Positions 18,035 through 27,077 are shown, counted from the stretch's first letter. The stretch is 64,000 bases of DNA from Pannonibacter sp. SL95 (GCF_026672425.1 NZ_JAPPRC010000004.1:124001-188000), one strand, 5' to 3'. Notes: generated by a model not told the origin, from the letters alone. A program made the numbers and translations.

Positions 18035-19237
18035 CTATTTGGCCCGTACCAGCGGCGTCAGCGCCAGATAGGACAGGACGGCCAGCATGGGCATGCCAGG
18101 TGCCACGATCAGCATGGCAAGGGAAGGATCGCCAAGCCAGGCCGCCAGAGCGCTGCCCAGAATGCCCGTGCCGAACTGCAGGAAGCCGGTCATCGAGGCC
18201 GCCGCCCCGGCCATCTGCGGAAACCCCTGCAGGGACGTGGTCATGGCCGCCGGAAGCACGGTTGCGAGGGAGAAGGCAAAGAGGCCAACGGGCAGCATCA
18301 CGGCGAGGAACGACATCGGCAGCAGCTGATGGGTGGCCACCATGGCGGTCGACGCGAGGACAAGACCTGTGAGGCCATAGGGAATCAGGCGGTCCGCTTC
18401 AACGCGACGCAGCAAACGTCCGGTGACCAGCGTCCCGCTGATGAAACTGCCGGACTGGACCATCATGCCGAAGCCGAACTGGCTTGGTGACAGGCCCAGC
18501 TGATCGATCAGCACGAATGGCAGGATCGTCGCCAGCGTATAGATCGAGCCGATGCCGAAGCCGACCAGCAGGCTTGGCCGCAGGAAGCTGGGATCGCGCA
18601 GAAGGGTGATGTAGTTGCTGACCAGCCGCGCGGGACGCAGGTTCGCCCGGTCAATGAAGCGGTTGGTTTCAGCCATCCAGAGCGCGACGGCCAGCATCAG
18701 GACCACGCCATAGACGACCATGAACCAGAAGATCTCGCGCCAGCCGAAAAGCTCCAGCGTCAGTCCGCCGATGGTCGGCGAAATGGCGGGACCAATCGCC
18801 AGCATGGTGCCGATTGTGTTCATGATCCGCGCCGACGTCTGTCCGGTGAACTGATCGCGCACGATTGCGCGCGACACCGAGATGCCGACAGCAGCCCCGA
18901 TGCCTTGCAGCGTGCGGGCAACAATCATCCATTCGACTGTCGGCGCAAAGGTGGCGAGCAGGGTTGACGCCAGATAGAGCAGCAGGAAAGCCAGTGTCAC
19001 CGGCCGGCGGCCAAAGGCATCCGTCAACGGACCACAGATCAGCTGGGTCAGCGCGAAGCCGGCGAAGTAGGCCGTCAATGTCAGCTTGATCATCGAGCGG
19101 CTGGTATCGAAAGCCTCCGCCAGCACCGGCATGGCCGGTGTGTACAGGGCCATGGTAACCGGACCAATCGCGACCAACGCGGCGCCAAGGGCCGCCGTGC
19201 GCCGTTCGCTCATCAGGGAAGGGATGGATTCACGCAT
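18035..19237 (-). CDS. Bcr/CflA-type MFS multidrug efflux transporter
   Basis: This 400-residue inner-membrane exporter has twelve predicted helices in two halves. The family signatures are ALYTPAMPVLAEAF in helix 1 and GPLTDAFGRRPVTL in loop 2-3 (the MFS motif A). Motif C-like GIGAAVGISVSRAIVRDQF and TIGTMLAIGPAISPTIGG follow, as in the drug:H+ antiporter DHA1 Bcr/CflA group. It lies 13 bases downstream of the MarR gene on the same strand, so the two form an operon. The pump is probably induced when MarR is released by a ligand. Substrates are unknown. The start ATG at 19237 has AAGG seven bases upstream. Confidence 0.9.
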   Translation of the reverse strand: MRESIPSLMSERRTAALGAALVAIGPVTMALYTPAMPVLAEAFDTSRSMIKLTLTAYFAGFALTQLICGPLTDAFGRRPVTLAFLLLYLASTLLATFAPTVEWMIVARTLQGIGAAVGISVSRAIVRDQFTGQTSARIMNTIGTMLAIGPAISPTIGGLTLELFGWREIFWFMVVYGVVLMLAVALWMAETNRFIDRANLRPARLVSNYITLLRDPSFLRPSLLVGFGIGSIYTLATILPFVLIDQLGLSPSQFGFGMMVQSGSFISGTLVTGRLLRRVEADRLIPYGLTGLVLASTAMVATHQLLPMSFLAVMLPVGLFAFSLATVLPAAMTTSLQGFPQMAGAAASMTGFLQFGTGILGSALAAWLGDPSLAMLIVAPGMPMLAVLSYLALTPLVRAK

Positions 19238-19250
19238 TGCGGACCTTCAA

Positions 19251-19748
19251 TCAAACGCTTGTACGTAGAGACGATGGCCGTGCATCGGCGTCGCACAGGC
19301 TGGACAGAACATGCAGAAGCAGCCCATGCAGCTGCGCCGCCTGGGTATCATCGAGGCCGGCAGTCAGTTCTGATCGCACCTGAACGAGCGCCTCGTCGAT
19401 GCGCAGCAGGACAGGCCTTGCCGCCTCGGTCAGTTCGATGATCCTGGCGCGCCGGTCTGCCGGATCCACGACACGGCGAATGATGCCGGCCCGTTCCAGA
19501 CGGTCCAGATGACCGACAAGCGTCATCGGCTCGATCCCCATCAGTTCCGCCAGCACCCCCTGCCGCCGGCCGGGCATGCGACGAATGATGTTAACGGCCC
19601 GCGCCTCGGCCGATGTCAGCCCTGTGTCGACCTGCTCGAGGGCAGCTTCCAGCCTGCGGCGCAGCAGGCGCGCGACATCGGTGAGCAGCAGACCGAGCGG
19701 TGGCTGCAATGGTTCTGGGATCGATGAGAAGAGAGCCGGTTCGGTCAT
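19251..19748 (-). CDS. MarR-family transcriptional regulator
   Basis: About 165 residues from the ATG at 19748. The winged helix-turn-helix spans LTSAEARAVNIIRRMPGRRQ, GVLAELMGIEPMTLVGHLDR and LERAGIIRRVVDPADRRAR, which includes the wing. It is transcribed ahead of the efflux pump at 18035. A near-ideal MarR palindrome (19767-19785) lies just upstream, so autorepression of the operon is likely. An alternative GTG start at 19802 would place the palindrome inside the coding region, so the downstream ATG is preferred even though no Shine-Dalgarno sequence precedes it. Translation may be leaderless. Confidence 0.88.
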   Translation of the reverse strand: MTEPALFSSIPEPLQPPLGLLLTDVARLLRRRLEAALEQVDTGLTSAEARAVNIIRRMPGRRQGVLAELMGIEPMTLVGHLDRLERAGIIRRVVDPADRRARIIELTEAARPVLLRIDEALVQVRSELTAGLDDTQAAQLHGLLLHVLSSLCDADARPSSLRTSV

Positions 19749-19766
19749 TTTGATAAGGAGCGCATA

Positions 19767-19785
19767 TAATAAGGTTTCCTTATTA
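19767..19785. promoter_or_regulatory. Probable MarR operator
   Basis: TAATAAGG-TTT-CCTTATTA, a perfect 8-bp inverted repeat with a 3-base spacer. It lies 19 bases before the MarR ATG, in an otherwise AT-rich patch. Size and symmetry suit a MarR dimer. Confidence 0.72.
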
Positions 19786-19953
19786 ACTACACTCAGCTCC
19801 ACCTTGCGTCAAGTGAAGCTGCCGCGTTGCACAAATCCGGCTTCCACACTATACAGGGCGCAACTTACCGTCCCGCCGCTCGCCGGTGGGCTGCCACTAT
19901 GCAAAGACACGCGACTGCGGGCCCAGCGCCCGCAGTGTCTTTTGGAGCCATTA

Positions 19954-21774
19954 ATGAAGCTGCGCAACATCGCCATCATCGCCCACGTCGACCATGGCAA
20001 GACCACCCTGATCGACGTTCTGCTCAAGAAGTCGGGCTCGTTCCGCGAGAACCAGCGCACCGAAGAGCGCATGATGGACTCCAACGACCTGGAGCGTGAG
20101 CGCGGCATCACCATTCTGGCGAAGGTGACTTCGCTGGTCTGGAACGACACCCGCATCAACATCGTGGACACCCCGGGTCACGCCGACTTCGGCGGTGAAG
20201 TCGAGCGCATCCTGCACATGGTCGACGGCGTCGTCCTGCTGGTTGATGCCGCTGAAGGCCCGATGCCGCAGACGAAGTTCGTGCTTGGCAAGGCCCTGAA
20301 GCTGGGTCTCAAGCCGATCGTCGCGATCAACAAGATCGACAAGCCCGAGCAGCGCGCCGAAGAAGTGCTGGACGAAGTGTTCGACCTCTTCGCCGCCCTC
20401 GACGCCAACGAAGAGCAGCTCGACTTCCCGGTCGTCTACGGTTCTGCCAAGCAGGAGTGGATGGCCAACGATCCAACCGGCCCGGCCGAGTCGATGGGTC
20501 CGCTGTTCGACCTCATCATCAGCCACGTCCCGGCTCCGACTGCCGAGGAAGGCTCGTTCCGGATGCTGGCGACCACCATCGAAAGCAACCCGTTCCTGGG
20601 CCGCATCCTTACTGGCCGCATCGTTGCCGGCGAAGCGATCCCGAACATGCCGATCAAGGCGCTGTCGCGCGATGGCAAAGTCGTCGAAACGGGCCGCATC
20701 TCCAAGGTTCTCGCGTTCCGCGGCCTTGAGCGCCAGCCGATCGAAAAGGGCGAAGCAGGCGACATCATCGCCATCGCCGGCCTGCAGGAAGCGACCGTCG
20801 CCGATACCCTGTGCTCGATGGACATCAACACCCCGATCACCGCACAGCCGATCGATCCGCCGACCCTGTCCATGACCTTCTTCGTCAACGACAGCCCGCT
20901 GGCCGGCACCGAAGGCGACAAGGTGCAGTCGCGCGTTATCCGCAAGCGCCTGATGGATGAGGCCGAAGGCAACGTTGCACTGAAGATCGAAGACACCGCA
21001 GAAGGTGACGCCTTCATCGTGTCGGGCCGCGGTGAACTCCAGCTCGCCATTCTCATCGAAAACATGCGCCGCGAAGGCTTCGAGCTCTGCGTCGGCCGTC
21101 CGCGCGTGGTGTACAAGTTCGACGACAAGGGCAACCGCCTGGAGCCGATCGAAGAAGTCACCATCGACGTGGATGAGGAACACTCGGGCGTCGTCGTGCA
21201 GAAGCTGTCCGAGCGCAAGGCCGAGCTGCGCGAAATGCGCCCGTCCGGCGGTGGCCGCACCCGTCTGCAGTTCCTCGCCCCGACCCGTGGCCTCATCGGC
21301 TATCAAGGCGAGCTGCTGTCCGACACCCGCGGCACGGCGATCTTCAACCGCGTGTTCTATGAATACGCCCCGTACAAGGGCGACATTCCGACCCGTCACA
21401 CCGGCGTACTGATCTCGAACGGCGACGGTGAAGCGGTGGCCTACGCCATGTTCAACCTGGAAGACCGCGGCCCGATGATGATCGAGCCGGGCGTCAAGGT
21501 TTACCAGGGCATGATCATCGGCGAGCACACCCGTGGCAACGACCTCGAAGTCAACGTCCTGAAGGGCAAGCAGCTGACCAACATCCGCGCCGCCGGCAAG
21601 GATGAGGCCGTGAAGCTGACCACCCCGATCCGCCACAGCCTTGAGGCCGCGCTGGCCTACATTGCCGACGACGAGCTGGTGGAAGTGACGCCGAAGAACA
21701 TCCGTCTGCGCAAGGCCCTTCTGGACCCGAACGACCGCAAGCGCGCCGAACGCGCTGCTGCCAAGGGCACCTGA
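19954..21774 (+). CDS. typA: Ribosome-associated GTPase TypA/BipA
   Basis: Translational GTPase that binds the ribosome and helps 50S assembly and stress adaptation. The 606-residue product from the ATG at 19954 (ribosome site TTTTGGAGCC) has G1 AHVDHGKTTL, G2 in RERGITI, G3 DTPGHADF, G4 NKIDKPEQR and G5 YGSAKQ. Domains II, III and V follow, with the BipA-specific C-terminal region (ELVEVTPKNIRLRKALLDP). In-frame codons further upstream are not part of the gene. A strong terminator follows. Confidence 0.97.
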   Translation: MKLRNIAIIAHVDHGKTTLIDVLLKKSGSFRENQRTEERMMDSNDLERERGITILAKVTSLVWNDTRINIVDTPGHADFGGEVERILHMVDGVVLLVDAAEGPMPQTKFVLGKALKLGLKPIVAINKIDKPEQRAEEVLDEVFDLFAALDANEEQLDFPVVYGSAKQEWMANDPTGPAESMGPLFDLIISHVPAPTAEEGSFRMLATTIESNPFLGRILTGRIVAGEAIPNMPIKALSRDGKVVETGRISKVLAFRGLERQPIEKGEAGDIIAIAGLQEATVADTLCSMDINTPITAQPIDPPTLSMTFFVNDSPLAGTEGDKVQSRVIRKRLMDEAEGNVALKIEDTAEGDAFIVSGRGELQLAILIENMRREGFELCVGRPRVVYKFDDKGNRLEPIEEVTIDVDEEHSGVVVQKLSERKAELREMRPSGGGRTRLQFLAPTRGLIGYQGELLSDTRGTAIFNRVFYEYAPYKGDIPTRHTGVLISNGDGEAVAYAMFNLEDRGPMMIEPGVKVYQGMIIGEHTRGNDLEVNVLKGKQLTNIRAAGKDEAVKLTTPIRHSLEAALAYIADDELVEVTPKNIRLRKALLDPNDRKRAERAAAKGT

Positions 21775-21803
21775 TTACTGCTTGTTGCAGCACCAAAAAC
21801 GCA

Positions 21804-21834
21804 AAGGGCCGCCCATTCACCGGGCGGCCCTTTT
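21804..21834 (+). terminator. Rho-independent terminator of typA
   Basis: AAGGGCCGCCC (21804-21814), a 7-base loop, and GGGCGGCCCTT (21822-21832) leading into TTTTGTTT. Confidence 0.87.
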
Positions 21835-21858
21835 GTTTGATGACCTTCGACCTAACCA

Positions 21859-21898
21859 TCATCATCCCGGCCAAGCGCAGCGCCGAGCCGGGATGACC
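21859..21898. repeat. Solitary REP-like palindromic unit
   Basis: TCATCCCGGC (21862-21871) and its exact reverse complement GCCGGGATGA (21887-21896) enclose CAAGCGCAGCGCCGA. The core is the same as the unit at 3114. It sits between the typA terminator and the convergent cupin gene. Confidence 0.78.
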
Positions 21899-21909
21899 AT
21901 CAAGGCTCG

Positions 21910-22353
21910 TCACTTGGCCGAAGGCTGCCAGCCTTCGGGGGCCATCTCGAACGTGTCAAAGATGAAGCCGGGCGCCACAGTGCAGCCGACCAGCGTGTAG
22001 TCGCCCAGGCTCTGCGCCTGTTGCCAGGCATGGCGGGGAACAATCGCCTGCGGATGCTGGCCACCCGGCAGGTCATCGCCCAACGTCACCAGCTGTGTCG
22101 TCTGGCCGTCCTCGCTCACCGACAGCTCGAGCGGCGCGCCGCCATACCAGTGCCAGACCTCGACCGCATCGATCCGGTGCCAGCGCGACACCACACCTTC
22201 CGGCAGCAGGAAATAGATTGATGTCGAGACAGGCCGGCCCGTCTCGTCGGTCTCGCTGTCACGGAACGCCTCGACATAGAACCCACCCTCCGGATGCGGC
22301 TGCATGCCCAGCTGGTCGATGATCTCGGTGAGGGAAAGGTCGGTGAGATGCAT
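21910..22353 (-). CDS. Cupin-fold protein of the DUF985 family
   Basis: This 147-residue protein matches DUF985 (cupin_5): MQPHPEGGFYVEAFRD near the start, SIYFLLPEGVVSRWHRIDAVEVWHWYGG in the first barrel strands, QAIVPRHAWQQAQS, and the ending GCTVAPGFIFDTFEMA. The histidines in RWHR and VWHW could bind a metal. Function of the family is not established; a sugar or small-molecule isomerase role has been suggested. It lies three bases from gloB on the same strand and is probably co-transcribed with it. Confidence 0.88.
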   Translation of the reverse strand: MHLTDLSLTEIIDQLGMQPHPEGGFYVEAFRDSETDETGRPVSTSIYFLLPEGVVSRWHRIDAVEVWHWYGGAPLELSVSEDGQTTQLVTLGDDLPGGQHPQAIVPRHAWQQAQSLGDYTLVGCTVAPGFIFDTFEMAPEGWQPSAK

Positions 22354-22356
22354 GGT

Positions 22357-23130
22357 TCAGAATGTGTCCTTTGCACTGCGCAATTTGGCGAAAACCTCGG
22401 CTGGCGACGCCCCGGCCAGTCCCAGGCGAGCCGCGAGCGCGGGGTCACCAGAACGCAGAAACGGGTTGGCGGCCTTTTCCCGGGCCATGGTGGTGGGCAG
22501 GGTAGGCAGATGTTCCGCCCGCAGACGGTCCACTTCCTGCGCCCGCTGGCGCAGGGCCGCATTGTCCGGATCCATGGCGAGCGCGAAACGGGCATTCGAC
22601 TGGGTGTATTCATGGCCGCAGTAGATGACGGTTTCGTCCGGAAGATGCCGCAGCAGACGGGCCAGCGACGCCCACATCATTTCCATGTCCCCTTCGAACA
22701 CCCGGCCACAGCCAAGCGAGAACAGGGTATCACCCGTATGCGCGATGCGCCCCTCGGGAAAATACCAAGAGATCTGATCCAGCGTGTGCCCCGGCGTTGC
22801 CAGTGCCTCCACGCGGGTGCCACCCAGATCGAGCACATCGCCGTCTTCGACGACATCATCGAGATCCTGGATCTTGTCGCGCGACAAGGCCGGACCGATC
22901 ACGCGAGCCCCGGTCGCTTCCTTGAGCGCGCTGAGGCCCTGCACGTGATCCCAATGGTGGTGGGTGATCAGGATATGCGTCAGACGCCAACCGGTTTCGC
23001 GCAGCTCCTGCAGATAGGGCGCGGCATCCGGCACATCGATGGCCAGAACGGTCTGGGTGACCTCGTCCTTGAGCAGGACGCCGTAATTGTCGGACAGGCA
23101 GATGAACTGCCGCTGGGCAAAGCGGGGCAT
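22357..23130 (-). CDS. gloB: Hydroxyacylglutathione hydrolase (glyoxalase II)
   Basis: Hydrolyses S-lactoylglutathione to lactate and glutathione, completing methylglyoxal detoxification. The 257-residue product from the ATG at 23130 has the metallo-beta-lactamase motif THHHWDH, then ATPGHTLDQI, AHTGDTLFSLGCGR, YCGHEYT and a C-terminal helical domain with REKAANPFLR. The ribosome site is GAGGAAA. The frame runs on upstream to 23466, but family length and start support 23130. The divergent methyltransferase at 23268 is a common neighbour in alphaproteobacteria. Confidence 0.94.
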   Translation of the reverse strand: MPRFAQRQFICLSDNYGVLLKDEVTQTVLAIDVPDAAPYLQELRETGWRLTHILITHHHWDHVQGLSALKEATGARVIGPALSRDKIQDLDDVVEDGDVLDLGGTRVEALATPGHTLDQISWYFPEGRIAHTGDTLFSLGCGRVFEGDMEMMWASLARLLRHLPDETVIYCGHEYTQSNARFALAMDPDNAALRQRAQEVDRLRAEHLPTLPTTMAREKAANPFLRSGDPALAARLGLAGASPAEVFAKLRSAKDTF

Positions 23131-23267
23131 GAGCGTTTCCTCGGCCGTTGGGTTGGGCGGAGAGTGGCAAGCAATCACGGTCAGAGCAAGCGAAAGCGCG
23201 ACCGCAAGACAGCTTGCGTTCAGCGGCGATGCAAGGTTCAATCGCGCCGACCTGAAGCGGATAGGCC

Positions 23268-24065
23268 ATGTATCTCGACGTCGGCGATCTTCGAACCTTT
23301 TACGACCTCCCGCTTGGCCGCCTCTTGCGCAGTCTGGTTGGTGCCCGCATCCGCGCGCTCTGGCCAAGTGCGCGGGGCGAATCGCTGCTTGGTCTCGGCT
23401 ATGCCGGTCCGTTCCTTCGCCCCTACATGGATGAAGCAGGGCGCTGTGTTGCTGCCATGCCGGCACAACAGGGCTGCGTGCACTGGCCGCGCGAGCGCGC
23501 CAACGGCGCGGTCCTTGTCGGTGTGAACGACCTGCCGTTCTCAGATGCCGTCTTCGACCGGGCCATCATCGTGCATGCGCTGGACTTTACCGGCGATCCG
23601 GCAGCCATGCTGCGTGAGGCCTGGCGGGTGCTGGTTCCCGGCGGCAAGCTGATCGTCATCGTGCCCAATCGCAGCGGCTTGTGGTCCCAGTCGGAAACAT
23701 CGCCCTTCGGCTACGGCCGACCCTATTCCAAGGGTCAGATCCAGAGCCTGCTGAAAACCTGCCAGTTCGACGTGGTGGCAAAGGAGGAGGCGTTGTATCT
23801 GCCGCCGACACGCTCCCGCTTCATCCTGCGCAGCGCACGAACCTGGGAGGCGCTTGGACGCGCGCTCTGGCCAGCCTTCGGGGGTATCCTGGTGATCGAA
23901 GCCGAAAAGCGCGTCCACCGCGGTGTTCAGACGGAAAACGGCAAGAGCATGCTGCGCATCCTGCGGCCGGTGTTCGTGCCGGAGGGCGTGACCACAGGCA
24001 TGAAACCGGCCGGCCCGGGCTCCGCCCGTCGCACCACCTTGTCAGGCAAACGGCGTCGCGGCTGA
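23268..24065 (+). CDS. Class I SAM-dependent methyltransferase
   Basis: This 265-residue methyltransferase is of the Methyltransf_11 type. The SAM-binding region is partly degenerate (LLGLGYAGPFLRPYM in place of the usual GxGxG). The motif following it, NDLPFSDAVFDRAIIVHALD, and the proline-glycine motif EAWRVLVPGGKLIVIVPNRSG are clear. The C-terminal SPFGYGRPYSKGQIQSLL is characteristic of the group found next to gloB in alphaproteobacteria. Substrate is unknown. It is divergent from gloB with a 137-bp shared promoter region. The basic C-terminal tail (TTLSGKRRRG) is unusual but short. Confidence 0.85.
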   Translation: MYLDVGDLRTFYDLPLGRLLRSLVGARIRALWPSARGESLLGLGYAGPFLRPYMDEAGRCVAAMPAQQGCVHWPRERANGAVLVGVNDLPFSDAVFDRAIIVHALDFTGDPAAMLREAWRVLVPGGKLIVIVPNRSGLWSQSETSPFGYGRPYSKGQIQSLLKTCQFDVVAKEEALYLPPTRSRFILRSARTWEALGRALWPAFGGILVIEAEKRVHRGVQTENGKSMLRILRPVFVPEGVTTGMKPAGPGSARRTTLSGKRRRG

Positions 24066-24068
24066 CGC

Positions 24069-24701
24069 TCAGCGCTTGAGCAGGAACACCGCCTGTTCGC
24101 CAATCAGGTTCCACAGCCACCAGGGCGCTGAAAAGCCGATACGATCGCCCTGACCACTCAACGCGACTGCCTTGACCACGGTGGCATCCATCTCCTCCAC
24201 CAGCGCGACGAAATCGCGAATGGAGCAGAAGTGGATGTTTGGCGTGTCGTACCACTGGTAGGACAGGTACTTCGTCACCGGCATGCGTCCGCGCCAGAGC
24301 AGCTGCATCCGATTGCGCCAGTGAGCGAAATTCGGGATGGACACGATAACCTGGCCGCCGATGCGCAGGAGCTGCTCCAGCACGCCCTTCGGGTCCCGCG
24401 TTGCCTGCAGGGTCTGGCTGAGGATGACAACATCGAAGGCATTGTCCGGGTAGTCGGACAGATCCATGTCGGCGTCGCCCTGCACCACAGACAGGCCTCG
24501 CGCCACGGCCTTGTTCACGCCGCTCTGCGACAGCTCGATGCCACGGCCATCGATGTGGCGCCGCTCGGTCAGGAGCTGCAGCAAAGCACCGTCTTCGCAG
24601 CCGACATCGAGAACGCGCGCGCCCTCCGGCACCAGATCGCAGACGACAAGGTGATCGCCGCGAATGGTCACAATGCTGCTGGATGGGGTTGCAGGGGTCA
24701 T
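24069..24701 (-). CDS. metW: MetW, partner of homoserine O-acetyltransferase
   Basis: This 210-residue methyltransferase-fold protein is conserved beside metX in proteobacteria. Motifs are VLDVGCEDGALLQLL, RGIELSQSGVNKAVARGLSV, VVILSQTLQATRDP and SIPNFAHWRNR, ending in GFSAPWWLWNLIGEQAVFLL. Its start codon overlaps the metX stop in TGATG, so translation is coupled. In some bacteria the protein is reported to be needed for MetX activity. Its catalytic activity is not clear. Confidence 0.94.
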   Translation of the reverse strand: MTPATPSSSIVTIRGDHLVVCDLVPEGARVLDVGCEDGALLQLLTERRHIDGRGIELSQSGVNKAVARGLSVVQGDADMDLSDYPDNAFDVVILSQTLQATRDPKGVLEQLLRIGGQVIVSIPNFAHWRNRMQLLWRGRMPVTKYLSYQWYDTPNIHFCSIRDFVALVEEMDATVVKAVALSGQGDRIGFSAPWWLWNLIGEQAVFLLKR

Positions 24702-25930
24702 CAGGCAGCTCCTCCAGGGGCAGGAATTCCGCGCGCACGCGCCGCGCCGGTCAGGAAGCCGCGCACGGTGCGGAACATCTCCGGCTCATCCAGCAGGAAA
24801 GCGTCATGGCCCCGGTCACTGACCACCTCGACAAAGGAGACGTTGGCGGCGGCCGCATTCAGCGCGCGCACGACAGCCTTGCTCTCTGAAGTCGGGAACA
24901 GCCAGTCCGTGGTGAAGGAAATGACGCAGAACCTCGTGTTGGTCCGCAGGAATGCCTTGGCCAGTGATCCGCCGTGCTCGGCGGCAAGATCGAAGTAATC
25001 CATGGCGCGCGTGACATAGAGATACGAGTTCGCATCAAAGCGGTCGACGAAGGTCATGCCCTGATGCCGCAGATAGCTCTCGATCTGGAAATCGGCATCA
25101 AAGCCGAAGGTCAGCGCTTCGCGGTCCTGCAGGTTGCGCCCGAACTTCTGGTGCAGGGAGGTGTCCGACATGTAGGTGATGTGGGCCGCCATGCGCGCGA
25201 CCGAAAGGCCCTTGCTCGGACGCTTTCCGGCCTTCAGATAGGCGCCACCGCACCAGTCCGGATCCGCCATGACGGCCTGCCGTCCCACTTCATGGAAGGC
25301 GATGTTCTGGGACGAATGCCGCGCGCCGGTCGCAATCGGGATGGCCGAGAACACTTTCTGCGGAAACAGCGAGGCCCATTGCAGCACCTGCATGCCGCCC
25401 ATCGAGCCGCCAATGACAGAAAACAGCGTGTCGATGCCCAGATGCTCTACGAGACGCGCCTGCGCCCGGACCATGTCGCGGATCGTGACCAGCGGCAGGG
25501 TCAGCGCATAGGGCGCGCCCGTTGCCGGATCGGTCGACGCGGGGCCAGTGGTGCCCATGCAACCACCGAGCACGTTCGAGCAGATGACGAAGTAGCGGTC
25601 CGTATCGACCGGCTTGCCCGGGCCGACCAGCATCGTCCACCAGCCGGGCTTGCGCGTCACCGGATTGGTCGAGGCGACATACTGGTCCCCCGTGAGGGCG
25701 TGACAGATCAGGATGGCGTTGGACCGGTCGGCATTCAGCGTGCCGTAGGTTTCATAGGCAATCTGCCACGGGGACAGGATGACACCGGAATCCAGCGGCA
25801 GCGCCTCCTCCGCACCGCAACGCATGCACTTGCTGCTGGGCGTGTCGATTTCGCGCCGTTGCGCCAGTTCAAGATCCGCCGGAGTAAGGCCGGCGGTGAC
25901 CGGGCCGTCCTGGACTGGTGTGTCGGTCAT
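24701..25930 (-). CDS. metXA: Homoserine O-acetyltransferase (or succinyltransferase) MetX
   Basis: First committed step of methionine synthesis: acylation of homoserine. The 409-residue alpha/beta hydrolase from the ATG at 25930 has [26 protein letters not shown], the nucleophile elbow [13 protein letters not shown], and late [12 protein letters not shown] with the catalytic aspartate and [13 protein letters not shown] with the histidine. Sequence alone cannot separate acetyl- from succinyl-CoA use in this family with certainty. It is translationally coupled to metW. The upstream leader (25931-26045) is structured and may be regulatory. Confidence 0.94.
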   Translation of the reverse strand: MTDTPVQDGPVTAGLTPADLELAQRREIDTPSSKCMRCGAEEALPLDSGVILSPWQIAYETYGTLNADRSNAILICHALTGDQYVASTNPVTRKPGWWTMLVGPGKPVDTDRYFVICSNVLGGCMGTTGPASTDPATGAPYALTLPLVTIRDMVRAQARLVEHLGIDTLFSVIGGSMGGMQVLQWASLFPQKVFSAIPIATGARHSSQNIAFHEVGRQAVMADPDWCGGAYLKAGKRPSKGLSVARMAAHITYMSDTSLHQKFGRNLQDREALTFGFDADFQIESYLRHQGMTFVDRFDANSYLYVTRAMDYFDLAAEHGGSLAKAFLRTNTRFCVISFTTDWLFPTSESKAVVRALNAAAANVSFVEVVSDRGHDAFLLDEPEMFRTVRGFLTGAARARGIPAPGGAA

Positions 25931-26045
25931 GGTCCGCAGCAACGTCCCTGTTCTTGAGCTCCAATCAATGGAGCCGTTCCGCGCCTGTCTTACAGGGGAT
26001 GGTCTGGCCAAACCACCCGTTTCAAGGGGTTGTTAGCTAGGGTTG
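25931..26045 (-). promoter_or_regulatory. Structured 5' leader of metX, candidate regulatory RNA
   Basis: Read on the minus strand, the region folds into successive hairpins. First comes an arm pairing GGGTGGT with ACCATCCC around a TGGCCA-containing loop. Next is CCTGT-AAG-ACAGG, and closest to the ATG is GCTCCA-TTGAT-TGGAGC. Such a row of hairpins before a methionine gene suggests attenuation or metabolite control. The conserved SAM-II riboswitch signature that often precedes metX in alphaproteobacteria was not recognised. The same DNA must also hold the chorismate mutase promoter on the other strand. Confidence 0.4.
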
Positions 26046-26144
26046 CACCCCCTGTGGTGTCAATGTTTTCTTTTGCTTTCCCGGTTGCTCCTGCCTATGA
26101 CTATCCGCCGCGACGACAGCAGTTTCAGGAAGGCCCATCCCGTC

Positions 26145-27011
26145 ATGACCAACGACCAGGCCCCCTCATCGGCCCTCGACGCCCTGCGCCAGCGGATCGA
26201 CACCATTGATGCCGAGCTGCACCGCCTGCTGCAGGAGCGCGTGCGGGTGATCGATGGTATCGTAGCCGCCAAACGCGCCAGTGGCAGCGACGGCGTCATG
26301 TTCCGCCCCGACCGCGAGGCTGACATGATGCGCCGGCTCGTCGAACGACATTCGGGCACCCTTCCGCTCACCACCGTCGAACATATCTGGCGCGAGATCA
26401 TCACGTCCTGCACCCGCCTGCAGGGCGAGTTTGCCGTGCATCTCGACGGCGGCGCGGATGTCGCCGATATGCGTGATCTGGCCCGCTACTATTTCGGCTT
26501 CTCCGTCGACATGGAATCGCCCGGCGACGCGGCCGACGTAGTTGGCACCGTGGCGGCCTCGCATTCGGACCTTGGCCTGATCTCGCTGGCCGAGCGGGCG
26601 GAAGTGCCGTGGTGGCGCGGCCTCGGCGTGGACGGTGCGCAGGTCATCGCCCGCCTGCCGTTCTTCCTCGCCCACGAACGACCGGCCGATCTCGATGCCG
26701 TTGTGATCAGCCGGCCGGTTCCGAACGCCGGCGTGCCCGACACCGCCGTGTTTGACGCCCGCTGGACCGGCGTTCTGCCGGGCAGCCTCATGAACACCGG
26801 CATCGAGGTTCTGAGCTTCTTCCGCACGGCAGATGGCGTCGACGCACTTCTGGCCGCCTCTGGCGACATGAGCGAAGACGATGTCCGCGCGCTGTGCACG
26901 GCTGCGGGCGCCGAGCCGGATGTCATCCGGTTTGTCGGTGGCTACGCTGCACCGATCGACATCGAGATTGGCACTGACAGCGATGACGATTTCGCGCCGG
27001 ATGCTGACTGA
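26145..27011 (+). CDS. Chorismate mutase (AroQ type with C-terminal extension)
   Basis: Converts chorismate to prephenate at the head of the phenylalanine and tyrosine branch. The 288-residue product from the ATG at 26145 (AGGAAGG upstream) starts with an AroQ helical domain (LDALRQRIDTIDAELHRLLQ, RVRVIDGIVAAKR, FRPDREADMMRRLVERHSG, HIWREIITSCTRLQG), bearing the usual arginine, lysine and glutamate positions. The second half resembles the regulatory or degenerate prephenate dehydratase-like segment typical of Rhizobiales proteins and ends in an acidic tail. It is followed by hisC and tyrC, which suits a tyrosine/phenylalanine operon. Upstream ATG codons at 26043 and 26097 lack a ribosome site. 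Confidence 0.88.
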   Translation: MTNDQAPSSALDALRQRIDTIDAELHRLLQERVRVIDGIVAAKRASGSDGVMFRPDREADMMRRLVERHSGTLPLTTVEHIWREIITSCTRLQGEFAVHLDGGADVADMRDLARYYFGFSVDMESPGDAADVVGTVAASHSDLGLISLAERAEVPWWRGLGVDGAQVIARLPFFLAHERPADLDAVVISRPVPNAGVPDTAVFDARWTGVLPGSLMNTGIEVLSFFRTADGVDALLAASGDMSEDDVRALCTAAGAEPDVIRFVGGYAAPIDIEIGTDSDDDFAPDAD

Positions 27012-27077
27012 TCCGACGCAGACTTGGCTTCAGGGCCGGACCGACGGCCAGACATGGATTTGAGTTGAGGACCTGAC

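Noticed and set aside
19951-21636. Long open frame of 561 codons on the minus strand opposite typA
   Set aside because: It mirrors the codon structure of typA, has no family resemblance, and typA is certain. High-GC DNA commonly gives such shadows.
25931-26045. SAM-II riboswitch before metX
   Set aside because: The expected conserved segments and their order were not found, so only an unassigned structured leader is reported.
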